A stretch of 64,000 nt of DNA from Magnolia sinica (GCF_029962835.1 NC_080583.1:54291658-54355657); one strand, 5' to 3'. Shown: positions 1-13,152, counted from the first letter of the stretch. Translations and numbers: made by a program. The notes: generated from the sequence alone by a model not told the origin.

Positions 1-99
1 GTCACCGAGATTCGACTGGTAGGACCGTAGGAATAAGAGAAATGAAATGCACACTCATACACACACATGCACACACACGCACTCAGGTCAGGTCTTATA
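1..99 (+). repeat. 3' tail of an X-family LTR (copy 1), truncated by the window edge
   Basis: The first bases resemble the last about 85 bases of the solo LTR at 699-5498: both hold GTCACC-GA-TTCGAC-GG-AGGA-CGT and finish in GGTCTTA(C/T)A. A CA-rich stretch (about 50-82) has expanded inside this copy. At base 100 the sequence turns into Athila A LTR sequence, matching the right-hand LTR from about 13972. This is therefore the right end of a second X-family insertion in the same Athila LTR. The rest of it, and the first about 0.8 kb of that LTR, lie left of the window. No coding capacity is seen. Confidence 0.65.
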
Positions 100-698
100 G
101 TGGAGCTGTCATCCAAGAGTTTCTTCTTCGCTTCTTAGTTTTTAATGTTTTCTTTTAAGGTTTTAGATCCAATCATGTCTATGGTTGGCTAAATCCCTTA
201 GCTTGGGCTAAGGGGTGAAGCTTATAGCATGATTGAGATGTTTTTCTTGTTTGATTTTTGTTCTTGTTGAACTTCTTTGATTCTAATTTGATATTTAAGG
301 AATACTTTCATTTTTAATGGTTTGTTATGAATCAAATTATAATAGATCTGCAGTAGCTTTGAGTATCTTCTTTTTCTAATTTAAGATTGTGAAGATAGTA
401 AATCCTGTTGTTCGCCATCGTCCCTTGGGCATGGTTGGGTGATGGAATCTCTTCTAACCTTCACAATTCTTCTATGTTCGGTGGTGGGATTGGCATATCC
501 TATTGTTTGCCATTGTCTCTAGGGCATGGTTAGATGATGGAATTACTTCCAATCCTCACAACTCTCATCCATTGAGAATTGGGTCAATGAAAGTTGAGAT
601 TTATTTTATTGATATATGTTCCAATGGGATAGGATAACACTCTAATTCTAATTGAATTCCTTCAATCAAATAAGGAAACATCTTAATAGCTGCAAGTG
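100..698 (+). repeat. Athila A 5' LTR, middle part
   Basis: Aligns base for base with 13972-14569 in the 3' LTR. Shared landmarks include the block around TTTTAGATCCAATCATG and the region before GCTGCAAGTG. It ends at AAGTG (694-698), which is repeated after the inserted solo LTR X at 5499-5503. Confidence 0.9.
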
Positions 699-2778
699 TG
701 TCACGCCCCAAACGTGGAAATCGGGCTCACAAAATTCTCGATTGCCGAATCCAATGCTGATAGCCTCCGTAGTACCCCATTCTCGGCTCCTAGCGTCCAT
801 ACGCCAGGTTCTGATCCTGGGATCCTACAAGGAGGATTATCCAATGTACATTTGTCTCATAAGAAGCATAACCACAACTATACCCAAATCATAAAGGCAA
901 CATCATCATCCATATCCATTAATATAAACATTTAAATATAATGTTGAAAGAGAAATACATATGTCAAAAATCAAAACTCCAGAAGACCGCTGCACGCTCC
1001 AAGCTTAACGCTGCTGCAACTTAACGCCACTTGCAAGCATCTATCGTGCATAAGCTTATAGAAAACTTAGAGGGTGGTGAAAGTGTGTGCCTAAGATAAG
1101 TGCTAAGTATTCAATAAAGCCTATAAATCATACATCAACGAAATAAGCAAAATGCTGATAAGATCATAAATCATACGATATCAGAGTAAGCGAAAATATA
1201 CTGATAAGTCCATAAGTCATATAATATCAGACTATGCAATATAAATCATAATGATCCAAATATCATATACTGCCAATGCAATGCAATATGCAGATCCTGC
1301 CAAGTCCATCTAAGCCATATAAGTGCAGAAATGTAGTAACCAAAATGTCGTATGCCGCAGATGAAATGCAGTATGCGATGTAAATGAAATGACCAAGCTG
1401 GAGTGTGAAGTCGGGATGATAGTATATAGTATCGCAGGCTACGAGGTCCATCACAAGGGAATTTTATCCAAACCAATCCCATACCTAAATTTGGATAGTC
1501 AAACACAATGTGGTAAACTCCTGATCTCAGGTTAGTCACGTGCCCCAACTAAAATCCTGGCCATTATGAAGGTACATGTAATAAATAGTTGCACACCACC
1601 AGCCTGAGTGGATAGTGGATAAATGAATGAATAAGTCAAGTATTGAGTACGCAACTCCTGCACAGTAGCCTGTCAACCACTGGTAGCTCACCCAGTGTGG
1701 TTGCTCGCCCAAGCCTCAACCCTACCCACATCACACCTGCCCACATTAGCGTCCGCCCACATGTGCCTGCCCACATGTGCAACAGTGATGGGGTGCCATA
1801 ATATTATGTCAGTCCTCATATCAAGTCTACATATCAATACAGTTTTTCTCTTGGATATCACTGGGGTCTATTACACTCCACACTGACTGTCGCCTCCCTA
1901 GCCACATAGCCCAGCGAGTGGAAGAGACCACACTATCTGCCTGACCAGCAGTCTGCCAATACCTACTCGGCTCATCAATAGTGGACCCATTTGCGAGCTG
2001 GTCAAACTCAGCTTATCTTATAGCCTCCTCACTTGGATAGATAAGGCCATACCTCCTTCCAACTGACCACGACACAGTGGGAGACACGACCTCATGGTAT
2101 AGGCACTGACATTCATATTCCACTCGGTCTAGACGTTAGAGCATCTCCTAGTACCAAGGAGGTTCTGGGACTTTCACCCAAGGACATCTTACGTGCCCAC
2201 AGTGCTAGAACCAAACATTTTCGGTGTCCCATCTGGCCATCCACGATGTGTCTGTGAAGGCCACGACCCTGATGTCACTAGGGTGTATAATGATCATGTA
2301 ACACATATGCGAGATGCATGAGTCACATTGTCCAGTCATGCCACAATTCTACGCATACCACGTGCTCATGTGGGTAACTCCTATCAGTGAGTCCTATAAG
2401 TATCTGTCCAATGACATATGCTATGATCAGTCACTTCTCATATCAAGCATACATATGATGTGTATGACATGAGTCATGGAATTATACTAAGCATGTTATA
2501 AAGTAATGAACTATCCTTATAACGCAGACGGGCTTAAACGGCCTACACACAATAAGTATGGGCCTATTAATGGGCCTTAAGGAGAGTTACAGTGCAGACA
2601 TTTAACCAACATTGTACTTACAATGTGGGTGTCAAACCATCATTACTCCTAAGGCATAGCCCATTATAAACATTATTACATAAACCATGGTGCAATCACA
2701 CATTGAAATGGGCCTTATGTACATCCCATTGGGCCTCGACCCATGGGCCTTAGATACATCAAATGGGCAGCATAACAT

Positions 2779-3060
2779 AGGCCTCATATATATCAAGGTG
2801 GGCCTCAACAACAGGCCACAAATACATCAAGATGGGCTTAAACACCTGGGCCTTATATATATCAAGATGGGCCTCAACCACGGGCCACAAATACATCAAG
2901 ATGGGCCTAATCACATGGGCCTGATATATATACCAAGGTGGGCCTCAACAATGGGCCATAAATACATCAAGGTGGGCCTAATCACATGGGCCATAAATGC
3001 ATCATCTATGGGCCTCATACGTGGGCCTCGTATACAACAAGTGGGCCGCACTGCTTGGGC
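2779..3060 (+). repeat. Tandem array with 69-bp period inside LTR X
   Basis: The unit begins GGGCCT-ATATATATCAAG and alternates 'GATGGGCCTCAAC' with 'CACAAATACATCAAGATG'. Unit starts at about 2779, 2848, 2917 and 2988 give a 69-bp spacing, with decayed copies on both sides. The 144-codon open frame at 2687-3121 is a by-product of this array and is not annotated as a gene. Confidence 0.8.
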
Positions 3061-3200
3061 CTCACCATCTACGCCATTCAACTATATGTTAAAGATCATT
3101 TTAGAGCATTTCATAAGATAAAAAAAAATATATATTAAAAGATTATTCAGACCACACACCAAGTAACAGTGGTGATAATGATTTCCGCCGTTAAATTCTC

Positions 3201-3850
3201 AAGGCCCACCATAACATTTATTTTCTATCCAATCTGGTCATAAGGTCACACAGACCTAGATTAAGAGAAAAATAAATTTCCTAATGATCCAAACTTTTGT
3301 GACAACTAAAGAGTTTCAATGGCAGAAGCTCAATCCCCACCACCTTTTTACTGGGTGGTCCACTTGATCCTAGATCTGTCTCATTCTTTAGCTCATGCCA
3401 TGAAATGAGCTTTTAAAATGGTTAGACAGTTTGGATGCAACACATGCATCATGGTGGGGTCTACTAACCGTCCAACCAATGGAGTGGATGGTGTGGTAAA
3501 ACACGTAGACCGTGGTGGGTCCCACCATCCAATGGTGTGGACGGTGTGAATAAAATAATACATCAATGGTGGGTCTCACGTGGGGCCCACCATAACATAA
3601 ATTTTCCATCCAATCTACTACTAAGGTCACACAGACCTAGACGTAGAGGAAAAATAAATTTCATATTGACCCAAACTTCTGTAATACCCCAAAAGGGTTC
3701 AATGGTAGCCGTTCAATCACCTCTATTTCCTATGATGTGGGCCACCTAAGCCATGTATATGGCTGATTTTGGGAAGTGGGTCCATTACCCTAAGGGACCC
3801 ACCAATGCACGACGTGGATGCTTAACACACATCACGATGGGGCCCATGTA
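3201..3850 (+). repeat. Two direct copies of the GTGGGGCCCACC-type dispersed unit
   Basis: Copies at about 3201-3465 and 3583-3840, spaced about 382 bp. Both run GGCCCACCATAACAT..., then AAGGTCACACAGACCTAGA, then AAAAATAAATTTC, then TTCAATGG, and end in a purine-rich 'CATCATGGTGGGG' or 'CATCACGATGGGG' block. The same unit recurs at 15540-15660, 18830-19010, 19930-20065, 24180-24440 (reversed) and 24480-24615. I cannot assign it to a named family. Confidence 0.7.
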
Positions 3851-5498
3851 TGGGACCCCTGTCCTGCCCACCCATCCACGATGACGCCAGCAGCAGCAGC
3901 AGCTGCATGATTTTTTTTTTTTTTTTTTGAAAACTGATTTCTTACGGTTTTTCCCAGGTGGGGCCCACATTAGGTGGATCCACTCCACCCATTAGATTCC
4001 ATAGCTCAAGACCGTCCAAATGAGCCCAATATGCACCATGTTTCGGCGACTAGAACATCAAGGTGGGTTTTCAACGGTAACAATATGATTTTCTATGCTA
4101 TGGCCCGCCAGAAAACTGGATTGACTTCATTTTTTGGCTCAACGCCTAAAACGGGTCGAGGAATGGAATAGATGACGTGGATTGAATACATACATCAAGG
4201 TGGGGCCGACATGAGCGGCCCTTCCCTAAAGATCGAACCAAAGCTAATATTTGTATTTTCAGTTGACGTCCAGCATCCCTGGACGTTGGACGGTTTGAGC
4301 TTACCACCCATATAAGGTGGGCCCTGCTCAGGTGGGCCACCAAATGATGGATGGTGTGGATACAACACATATAAAAAGTGGGTCCCACCTATAGATGGCT
4401 TAGATAAAATACATGTTTCATGGTGGGGTCCATCTGGGTGGGCCACACGGCCACATCATCACATACAATAGGAAAAAAGAAAGAGAGAGGGAGGGAGAGA
4501 GAGACATACGTGTGATGGAGGGACCCCGAAACTATGGGCCCTCCTTTGCATGATTTACAATATACATCAAGTGGGTCCCATTACATGTGGGCCCACCGAT
4601 TAACATCAATGGTGGAGATTCCTTCTCCATTAAAATAGAAGGTCTAGATGCCCTCTTTTCAATCTAGAAAGTAAACATCATGATGGGGTCCATAGAGAAT
4701 GGCCTTATCATGGAATGATCATGAGAATCAAGGTGGGCCATCGGCTATGTCGAGGGTCTATAGTGAGATCCATACCATAATCGGTAGGCCCCACTTGGCC
4801 CATCATCAAAAGAATGAAATCTAAGCCTATAGAAGCACCCACCGTTCGATCTTCTTGGTCTGATGGAACGCTGATCTCCTTGTGCTTCTCTTTAATGGAA
4901 GATGATGAGAGATGAATGGCTAGGATAAAGGATTCTGGGGTGGGAAGTGGGCCACACACACTCACTCTTTTCTCATGGAAAAGCTTAGATGTCCACCACT
5001 CTTTCTTTGCTTGGTTGCTTGGAAAATGTGAAGAGAAAGAGAAAGTGGATGGGTGGTTGTAAGAGAGGTGATAGGTGATGGAGTGATGGATGTGAGGTGA
5101 TGGTGTACTTGACATGTATGGGTGTGTAAGAGAGAGGGTGAGAAATAGTTGACTTTGGGGTTGCTTGACTTAAGGAGAAAGAAAGCATTGATTGATTGAT
5201 TGATGGGATATAATGTAGAGATTCCCTTGGGATTGCAAACGCACGGTGTTTTCCTTGAACTGAACGCGAGCCCACATCTCATGGCCCAGGTATCGAATTG
5301 GTATGCAAGACGTGGCATTGGAATCTCGATGACGGTGCGGTCGCAATGGTACAAGTCTCAGGTTGAGCCAACTCTGGAATACGGGACACGACTCAGGGTT
5401 GTGCACAAATGAAGTTTACGCATTGCGAGTCACCAGAATTCGACGGGAAGGATCGTGGGAGTCGACGGAACAGTACAAACTAGGATATAGGTCTTACA

Positions 5499-5719
5499 AA
5501 GTGGATCCTTAGGCACCCTAGTTCCCACCTTTGAATTCTTAAGTTTCCAATTAAATACCTCATGATTACTTCCTTTTATTCCCAATATAGATTTAAATCT
5601 TCTTCTAGTTTTGATTCTAGTTACTTTTAGAATACACACGAGTTTAGTCCCTATGGATTCGACCTCGGTCTTACTGAGATTATTACTACATCGGGACCCT
5701 ACACTTGGGGTTATGAATA
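5499..5719 (+). repeat. Athila A 5' LTR, right end
   Basis: Continues the LTR after the AAGTG duplication. It holds the block GGATTCGACCTCGGTCTTAC and the ending ACACTTGGGGTTATGAATA, matching 14572-14790 of the 3' LTR and the ends of both Athila B LTRs. Confidence 0.85.
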
Positions 5720-5725
5720 AGTTTT

Positions 5726-5745
5726 TGGTGTCGTCACTGGGGATT
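5726..5745 (+). other. Primer-binding site, tRNA-Asp type, of Athila A
   Basis: Six bases after the LTR end lies TGGTGTCGTCACTGGGGAT. It resembles TGGCGCCGTTGCCGGGGAT, the complement of the 3' end of plant tRNA-Asp(GTC), which is the usual Athila primer. The better preserved version in Athila B is at 29668-29687. Confidence 0.75.
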
Positions 5746-6239
5746 AATGGTTTCATTTTTTTGAGGTTAACTAGCTTTGGAATTAGGTTAAGATTAGAGT
5801 TTATTTACTTTCTATTTTTAGGTTAGGTTTCTCTGAATTACTTTTAGAAACTAACTTATCTTTTTATTTCTAGGTTAGGAACTTTCTTAATTTTCTTTTA
5901 GAAACTAACTTGCTTTTCTGTTTTGTAGGATCTTAATATATAAACTTCTAATTTGGTAACTTCTTTCTAATTTTCTCTCTTTCTTTTTCTAGATTTCTAA
6001 TTGCTTTAGTTCTCTTTCTCTTTTAGGTTTAGGTTAGCTTAGTTACTTGAGGGCTGAGAGTGTTTCATGCCCAAGTGGGTCCGGGATAACACTTGATGTC
6101 TCTTGAGTGAATGAGGATTAGTTAAGGGGATATCTATCCATCATAGGATTAAAACCACCAGAGATCCTCAGAGTTAACTGAAGTTACGACTGCCAATCAA
6201 CCTCCAAATCCTCCTCTACCTAGGGTTGAGGAAATTCAA

Positions 6240-8561
6240 GATGAAAACGAGGTGCATTAAGCACCCCCACCATACTTTATGAGATTATTTACAACCAGCG
6301 GGGGTGAGCACACCTTCATGCATGGATTTTTCAGAAAACACGAGAAACATGGATATCAAGCCAAGTGTGATCCAACTCTTCCAAAATTCCATGGACTTGA
6401 ATATGAAAATCGATATTTACACTTGAAAGAGTTTGATGAGATCATAACCACTTTATACTTTCCTAATGTGACTGAGGACACAGTCAGGCTGAGACTCTTT
6501 CCCTTTTCTTCGAAAGAGAAAGCTAAGATGTGGTTGCATTCATTATGGCCACGATCTATTGGTAGATAGAACGACATGACAAGGGAGTTCATAAAGAAAA
6601 CTTTTCCATACCATAAAACGAACACCCTTAGAAAGTCAATTATGAACTTTGCCCAAAAGGAAGATGAAACATTCTTCCAATGTTGGGAGCGGTTCGAGGA
6701 TCTTGTTAGTTCATGCCCACAACACGGTTTTGAAACGTGGTGCATCACAAACTTCTTCTATGATGGGCTGACATCTTCCATACGCTAATTGGTCAAGACA
6801 ATGTGCAATGGGGAATTTATGAATAAAAATGTCGATGATGTGTAGGATTATTTTGATAGACTTGCTGAAAATGCATAATCATGGGACATCTCCCCAAAAC
6901 CTAGCACCACTTCTAAGCCTACTCAATCAAAGGAGAGAGACAAAATATATCTTTTGAAAGAAGAAGATGATATAAATGTTAAAGTGGCTAATCTCACAAG
7001 GAAACTTGAGGCCAAGGAACTCAAAAAGGATAAGGCTAAGGAAACTTTTTACGATATTTGTTCTTGTAATATTCATACAACTGAAAATTATCTAACAATA
7101 CTTTCTTTTCAAGAAATTCTGAATGAGCAATCAAATGTCGTAAACAATTACCAGAGGCCTTTCAAAGGACCCACCTCTAATACTTACAATCTTAGTTGGA
7201 GAAATCATCCAAATTTCAGTTGGAGGAATAGACAAACTGCTACTCCTCAAGGATTCCCTAATAAAATTCTGAATTAAGAGAAACCTCAAGAGGATCTGGT
7301 CCTAAAGCATCTTCAAAATTAAGAGCTTTTCAATCAGGGTATGCTACAAGCCTTTCATGACCTTACAAAGGTCATATATGGGCTTGAGACAAAAAATACG
7401 ATTGGGGAAAAAGGAAGCCTTCCAGCTCAACCTCTTCCCAATCCAAAATAGCAATACGAGGTCAGTGACCCAAGCTCTTCAAATCAGATGGAGCAAACTA
7501 AATCTATCACCACTCTTAGGAGTAGGAAGACCATTGATAAAACTATTCTGTTTAGGGCTAAAAAGCCTAAGGACTCGGAAGAAGTCAACAATGATAGATC
7601 TAACACTACTCCACAAGTTTTTGAACTGGAACCTCAAAGCAAGCTGATTGCTCTATTTTTTCCAACGGTTGATTGTACCAAAACCTTTCTCTAACTCTCA
7701 GGACATTCTAGAGGTGTTGAAATAAGTGAAGGTCAACATTCCTCTACTGGATGGTGTTAAATAAATACCTTCATATGCCAAATTTCTGAAAGACTTATGT
7801 ACGATTAAAAAACGACAAAATATTCAAAAAAAATCTTCTTAACAGAAAAAGCGAGTGCCATCTTAAAGCAAGATGTGCCACAAAAGTACAAAGATTGTGG
7901 TAGCCCAACCATCGCTTGTGTAATTGGGAATTACCGGATTAAGCATGCACTTCTTGACTTAGGAGCGAGCATAAATCTGATCCCATACTCGGTCTATGAA
8001 CAACTGGGTTTAGGTGAATTAAAACCCACCCGGACCACATTACAACTTGTCGATCGCTCAGTTCGTGTACCGAGAAGGATAATTGAGGATGTGTTGGTCC
8101 AGGTTGATAAATTTTACTACCCAGCAGATTTTATCATCCTGGATACTCAACCCATCGTAGACATGAGCACTCAAATTCAAGTCATTCTTGGTCTCCCATT
8201 CCTTGCCACATCAAATCTAATCATTAATTGTTGGAATGGAGTCATGAATTTGTCTTTTGGGAATATGACATTGAAGCTCAATATCTTTTTCAATATGAGC
8301 AAACAGGCAGAGGATGGTGACGATGCTCACGATATTAAGTTGATTGATTCTTTTGTGGAAGATAAAACACTTCTGACCTTATCCTCTGACCCTCTAGAGA
8401 CGTGCCTGGCCCACTCCCATGATTTAGATGATGATATGATTAGGGAAATGGGAACCATGCTGGATACCATGCCAGTACTTGAAGTTAATCGGTGGAGGCC
8501 ACGATTTGAAGAATTATTCCAAAATAATGAGTGCCTCTACCGTTTAACCTCAGGGCACTAA
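6240..8561 (+). mobile_element. Athila A gag and protease region (fossil)
   Basis: Gag-type sequence begins near 6240. It includes the Athila hallmark 'YLHLKEFDEIITTLYFPNV' followed by 'LFPFSSKEKAKMWLHSLWP', and is similar throughout to 30390-31500 of Athila B. The aspartic protease lies at about 7875-8300, with 'ALLDLGASINLIPYSVYEQL' as the active-site region and the flap-side 'ILGLPFLAT'. After it comes the acidic linker that precedes RT in this group. The region is broken in several places and would not give a polyprotein. Confidence 0.85.
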
Positions 8562-8630
8562 AGCATGACCTAAAACCTTTACCCTCTGATTTGAAATGTG
8601 TCTATTTAGGTCAAGATGAGACATACCCGG

Positions 8631-9296
8631 TAGGGCTGAAAGTCAGGTGGGTTCAACCCGACCGACCTGACATTGGGTTAGGCTCAGGTAGGATGTGTTG
8701 GGTTTAGTCTCGAGCTTAGGCTATATAAACACCAACCCAATAAAGGGTGGGTTGGGCTTGGGTTGAGGTCTCAGGTTGTCCGACCCAACCTGAACCCCAT
8801 CGTTATATAAGTTATAAATGATAATTGAGTGTAGATAATATGTGTTGAAGGCAATAGGAAATTCTAGTGCCTTCAAGTCTTATTGGTCCATGCCATTTCT
8901 GATGACTCAAGCTAATAAGATATGCTAGATTTCTCTCTCAAATAGATTGCTTACTACACAACATGACTTTTAAATGAGTAGTCCTATATTTTAGCTTGTT
9001 TGTTTAGAAAAAATGAAGTTCTTTACCATAAATAACTAATATATAATTAATAAAATCATAGGTCCAAAAAATAAAATGTGTATTGAAATATATTAGACAA
9101 ATGTAATAATGAAAATATTAGCATGTATCCACCCAACCAACCCGATCAACCCGAACGAGCCCGCTTGGGTTGGGCTTAGGTTAAGAATTCCCAACCCGAG
9201 GTTGGGTTGGGTTGGGTTAGGGTTGAGGTATAGGAACCTTGGGTTGGGCTAGGGTTGAGTATCAACCCGACCCAACCCGCCTGACTTTCAGCCCTA
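8631..9296. mobile_element. hAT-like MITE rich in GGGTTGGGTT / AACCCAACCC
   Basis: The ends are inverted repeats: TAGGGCTGAAAGTCAGG-GGGTT on the left and its complement ending GACTTTCAGCCCTA on the right. An 8-bp flanking duplication is still readable, ATACCCGG (8623-8630) and ATACTCGA (9297-9304), 6 of 8 matching. Athila B keeps the empty site (about 32800, GACATACTCAGTGGTGATTTC). Inside each end are runs of GGGTTGGG/CCCAACCC; the middle is AT-rich with no coding. An 8-bp duplication and TAGGG-type ends fit a non-autonomous hAT element. It is younger than Athila A. Confidence 0.85.
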
Positions 9297-9419
9297 ATAC
9301 TCGATGGTGATTTCATCCGACCTTGAGAAAGAATAGGAGAGTATGCTTATCTCTACTCTTATTGAGCACAAAGGAGCCTTGGATGCTCGATTGCAGACCT
9401 CAAGGGAATTGACCATTTG

Positions 9420-11990
9420 ATTTGTACTCACCGCATTTATCTAGAGGATAATGCGAAGACCTACCAGCAACCACAACATAGATTAAATCTAAAAATGAAG
9501 GAAGTGGTTAAGGCTAATGTACTTAAACTATTGAATGTGAGTATTAAATACCCTATATCCGATAGTTAATGGGTGAGTCCAACTCAGGTGGTTCCTAAGA
9601 AGTTCGAAATTACCATCGTAGCCAATGCCAACAATGAACTCGTGCCAACTAGAGTTACTACTGGTTAAAGAATGTGCATTGACTACAGGAAATTGAATAC
9701 CATCACGAGGAAGGACTACTTTCCTTTGCCCTTCATTGATCAAATTTTGGAAAGGCTAGCTGGTCACTCGTGCTATTGCTTCCTTGATGGGTATTCGAGC
9801 TACAACCAGATAGAGATAGCTCTTAAAGATCACGAAAAGACTACATTCACACATCCTTTTTGTACCTTTACTTACCAAAGGATGCTATTTGGACTGTGTA
9901 ATGTCCCCACCACTTTTCAGCGATGCATGATGAGTATTTTTTCTGACATGGTTGAGCAATATCTAGAGGTCTTCATGGATGACTTCTCTGTCTTTGGTCC
10001 ATCCTTTAACGATTGTTTGGAGAATTTTAAATATGTGTTGAAGTGATGTGAGGAAAAGAATTTGGTGCTAAATTGGGAGAAATGTGATTCCATGGTTCAT
10101 AAGGGAATTGTTCTTGGACATATTATATCGTCTAAGGGAATTAAGGTAGATAAAGTGAAAATTGATCTTATCTCTACCCTACCTCCACTCAAGAGCATAT
10201 GAGATGTGCAATCCTTCTTAGGACACGCCGGGTTTTATAGAAGATTCATAAAGGACTTTAGTCACCTCTCTCATCCTTTATGTAATCTACTTCAAAAGGA
10301 TGTACCATATGAGAGGACTGAGTAATGCCAAGAAGCTTTTTTTAAGCTCAAGGGCATGTTGACTACTGCACCTATCATGCAGCTACTCAATTGGAGCATT
10401 CCTTTTGAACTTACGTGTGATGCGTCTGACTATGTTATTTGGGTGGTGTTAGGCTAGAGTAAAGAAAAGAAGTCCTACATTATTCATTATGCAAGTAGGA
10501 CTCTAAATCCTGCCCAAGTGAATTACTCTACTATGGAAAATAAACTCTTGGCCGTGGTATTCACTTTGGACAAATTTAGATCCTATTTGATTGGATCTAA
10601 GATCATCATTTACACTGATCATGAGGTTCTCAAGTACCTTCGTTCTACGAATGATTCCCTTGAGACGACACCTATAAACGACATGTTCCCTGACGAACAA
10701 TTATTTAAAGTTTTCCACTCACCTTGGTTTGCTGATATTGTTAATTATCTTGCCACAGGTTTCACACCAACACATTGGATTACGCAAGATAAGAATAAAT
10801 TTTTCACTGAGGTACGTAAATTCTTCTAGGATGATCCATATTTGTTTAAATATTGCCTATATCAGATTCTAAGGAGATGTGTGCTAGACAATGAATACCA
10901 AAGTGTCATCTCCTTCTATCACTCTCAGGCCTGTGGTGGTCACTTTTTGCTAAAAAGAACACGACTAAAATTCTGAAATGTGGCTTTTACTAGCCCACTA
11001 TGTTCAGAGTTACTCATGAGTTTTGCAAAGCTTGTGGGTGTTGTCAAAAGTTAGGAGCATTGTCCCGTCGTAATATGATGCCTCTGAATCCAATTCTTAT
11101 CATTGAAGCATTTAATTGTTGGGGCATCGATTTCATGAGACCATTCCCCCAATCCTTTAGGAATTTGTACATTTTGCTAGCAGTAAACTATGTCACTAAA
11201 TAGGTCAAAGCAATCCCATGCCGAAATAATGACCATCACACGGTCATAAAATTCTTGTAAGAAAACATCCTTTCCCGATTCAGAATGCCTCGAGCCATCA
11301 TTAGTGATGAAGGCTCACATTTTTGTAATAGGCCATTTACAAACTTAATGAAGAAATACGACATCTCGCATAAGGTGAGCACTCCATACCACCCACAAAC
11401 AAGTGGGCAAGCTGAGATTTCTAACAGAAAAATTAAACACATTTTGGAAAAAATGGTTAACCCTGACCGAAAGGATTGGTTAATCCAATTGACCGATGCT
11501 TTATGGGCTTACCATAAACCCTTTAAAACTCCCATTGGAATGTCTCCCTTTAGACTTGTCTATTGGAAAGCTTGCCACTTACTTGTGGAATTGGAACATA
11601 GAGCCTACTGGGCTATTAAGAATTTGAACTTTGATTTGGACAATATTGGCTCGCTGCGCAAATTACACTTGAATGAACTCGAGGAAATCCAGAACGATGC
11701 ATACGATAACTCGAGAATTTACAAGGACAGGATGAAGGTGTTCGATGATATGAACATCCTTCAGAAATCATTGTTGATCGGCCAAAGAGTTCTTTTGTAT
11801 AATTCACGGTTACATCTTTTTTTGGGTAAACTCCAATAGCGTTGGACCAACCCTTTCATTCTTACTAATGTCTATCCTCATGAGGCCATCGAGATAATGA
11901 ATACGAACAATGGCAATGCTTTTAAAGTAAATGGACATCGTTTAAAGCCATTTATTGAGAAATTTGATTCAGAGGATCCCTCTGACTGAT
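9420..11990 (+). mobile_element. Athila A reverse transcriptase, RNase H and integrase region (fossil)
   Basis: Domains in order: RT at about 9670-10150, with 'CIDYRKLN', 'DGYSSYNQI' and the catalytic-box region 'FMDDFSVFG'; RNase H at about 10330-10830, with 'CDASDY' and 'YSTMENKLLAVVF'; integrase at about 10860-11990, with a worn zinc-binding start, 'CWGIDFMRPFP', '[12 protein letters not shown]' and '[14 protein letters not shown]'. This is the order of Ty3/gypsy pol. The domains fall in different frames and the unit is broken many times. No chromodomain follows the integrase, as expected for Athila. Confidence 0.88.
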
Positions 11991-13152
11991 CCTATATATC
12001 AGGATTGATATCCTAGTTTGATGGAGGTATAGTTAGGTTTATTGCTTTCATAAGATTTAGGACTAAGGAAGTTTATTTATTTTTGTTTGTTTAGTTTTAT
12101 TTTGTGCTAACCCATTTTATACTGAAATTCATGGAAAAGCTTCAAATTTCCTTCCTCCAGGTACTATCTTTCCATCACTACTACTTCCTTTCTTTTTCGT
12201 TGCCTCATGTGCATTACATGCCTATTTCTTTTACATCGAGGACAATGTAGATTTTAGGTTAGGGTGTGGATAAGGTAAACTGATTAGTATTTTGTTTAGT
12301 TTTGAGCAGAAATGATGAAATTTTTAAAATTTTCAAGCTGAAAATTGTTTGGAAGTGATAGTTTGTGTATTAAGAATGTCTTGAGTAGGATAATAAGATG
12401 AAGATTGAATCTTGAATTGTTGGAGTTTAATCACCCGAGTAGACTTTCACTTAGGGTTCTCGAATGATTAAGAAGGAAATCTATATATCATGTTAATCTA
12501 AATCACAAAACACTTTCAATTTGCTTCATTGGGATATGCTAGGATTTCTGATTAGTAGCATGTGAATCATTGATAGATGTTGAGAATTGAGTCTGGAGAA
12601 TTTTATCTACCTTAAAAGATGAAAAACCAGTTAAAAAATAGGAGATCGACAAAAAAGCCACGAATGATGAGAAGAATGAAGAATGACAACATCTTTGAGG
12701 AGAATGAAAAAGGTCTCTAAAAAGGATGTAATGTTTGAAAAAGAATGAATAAGAGTAACCGTCGATATAAGATCAAAAACTTAAAAAAGAAGGAAAAGGT
12801 GAATATGTTTAGTACTTGAGTTTTTAACTAATTGTGATGTGATGAACATGGCTAACATTATGAACTGATAGTGTGTTCATGGGGAGTAAGTTGATATTCA
12901 CCAAGCACATTGAAAAAAAAAAAAACTTGATACATGAGTTTATGATTTTAAAACCAATAAAGAACCTATTTGATTGATTGCTTATGTGATTCGACTCTAG
13001 GTTTTAAAATCTCACTTTCTTTTCTTAACACTACTCATTCATACTTGATTGCACAAAAGATTGTCTTCTAAAAGAGGTTTTGAACTTTGAAGATGGAAGA
13101 TTATTTTACGCATATTTTTACTTAGGACTAGCAAAATGCTAGTTGGGGAGTG
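11991..13152 (+). other. Athila A 3' non-coding stretch up to the polypurine tract
   Basis: No domain recognised. The part around 12170-12260, with 'TACATCGAGGACAATGTAGATTTTAGGTTAGGG', has a counterpart in Athila B at 33640-33750, so this is the family's own 3' region. No envelope-like open frame is seen. It ends in the purine run AGTTGGGGAGTG just before the 3' LTR. Confidence 0.65.

Larger units (their letters stand above)
699..5498 (+). mobile_element. Solo LTR of family X (4800 bp) inside the Athila A LTR
   Basis: Starts TGTCACGCCCC and ends GGTCTTACA, giving the TG...CA ends of an LTR. A perfect 5-bp duplication AAGTG flanks it (694-698 and 5499-5503), and outside it the Athila LTR continues without loss. 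No second internal copy of the start, no primer site and no coding domain are seen, so it is best read as one very long LTR left by recombination. A second copy of its first about 1.4 kb lies at 62632-64000 and its tail recurs at 1-99. LTR size and ends would suit a chromovirus, but with no interior the clade is unproven. Confidence 0.85.

Noticed and set aside
2687-3121. 144-codon open frame with repeated 'GLIYIK-GLN' phrases
   Set aside because: It is the translation of a 69-bp tandem array inside a solo LTR; no start context or homology.
4708-5412. Overlapping minus-strand frames near the right end of LTR X
   Set aside because: Low-complexity Ser/His/Pro translations of LTR sequence; no domain.
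9150-9290. Interstitial telomere repeat
   Set aside because: The GGGTTGGG runs are irregular (not TTTAGGG) and belong to the hAT-like MITE ends.
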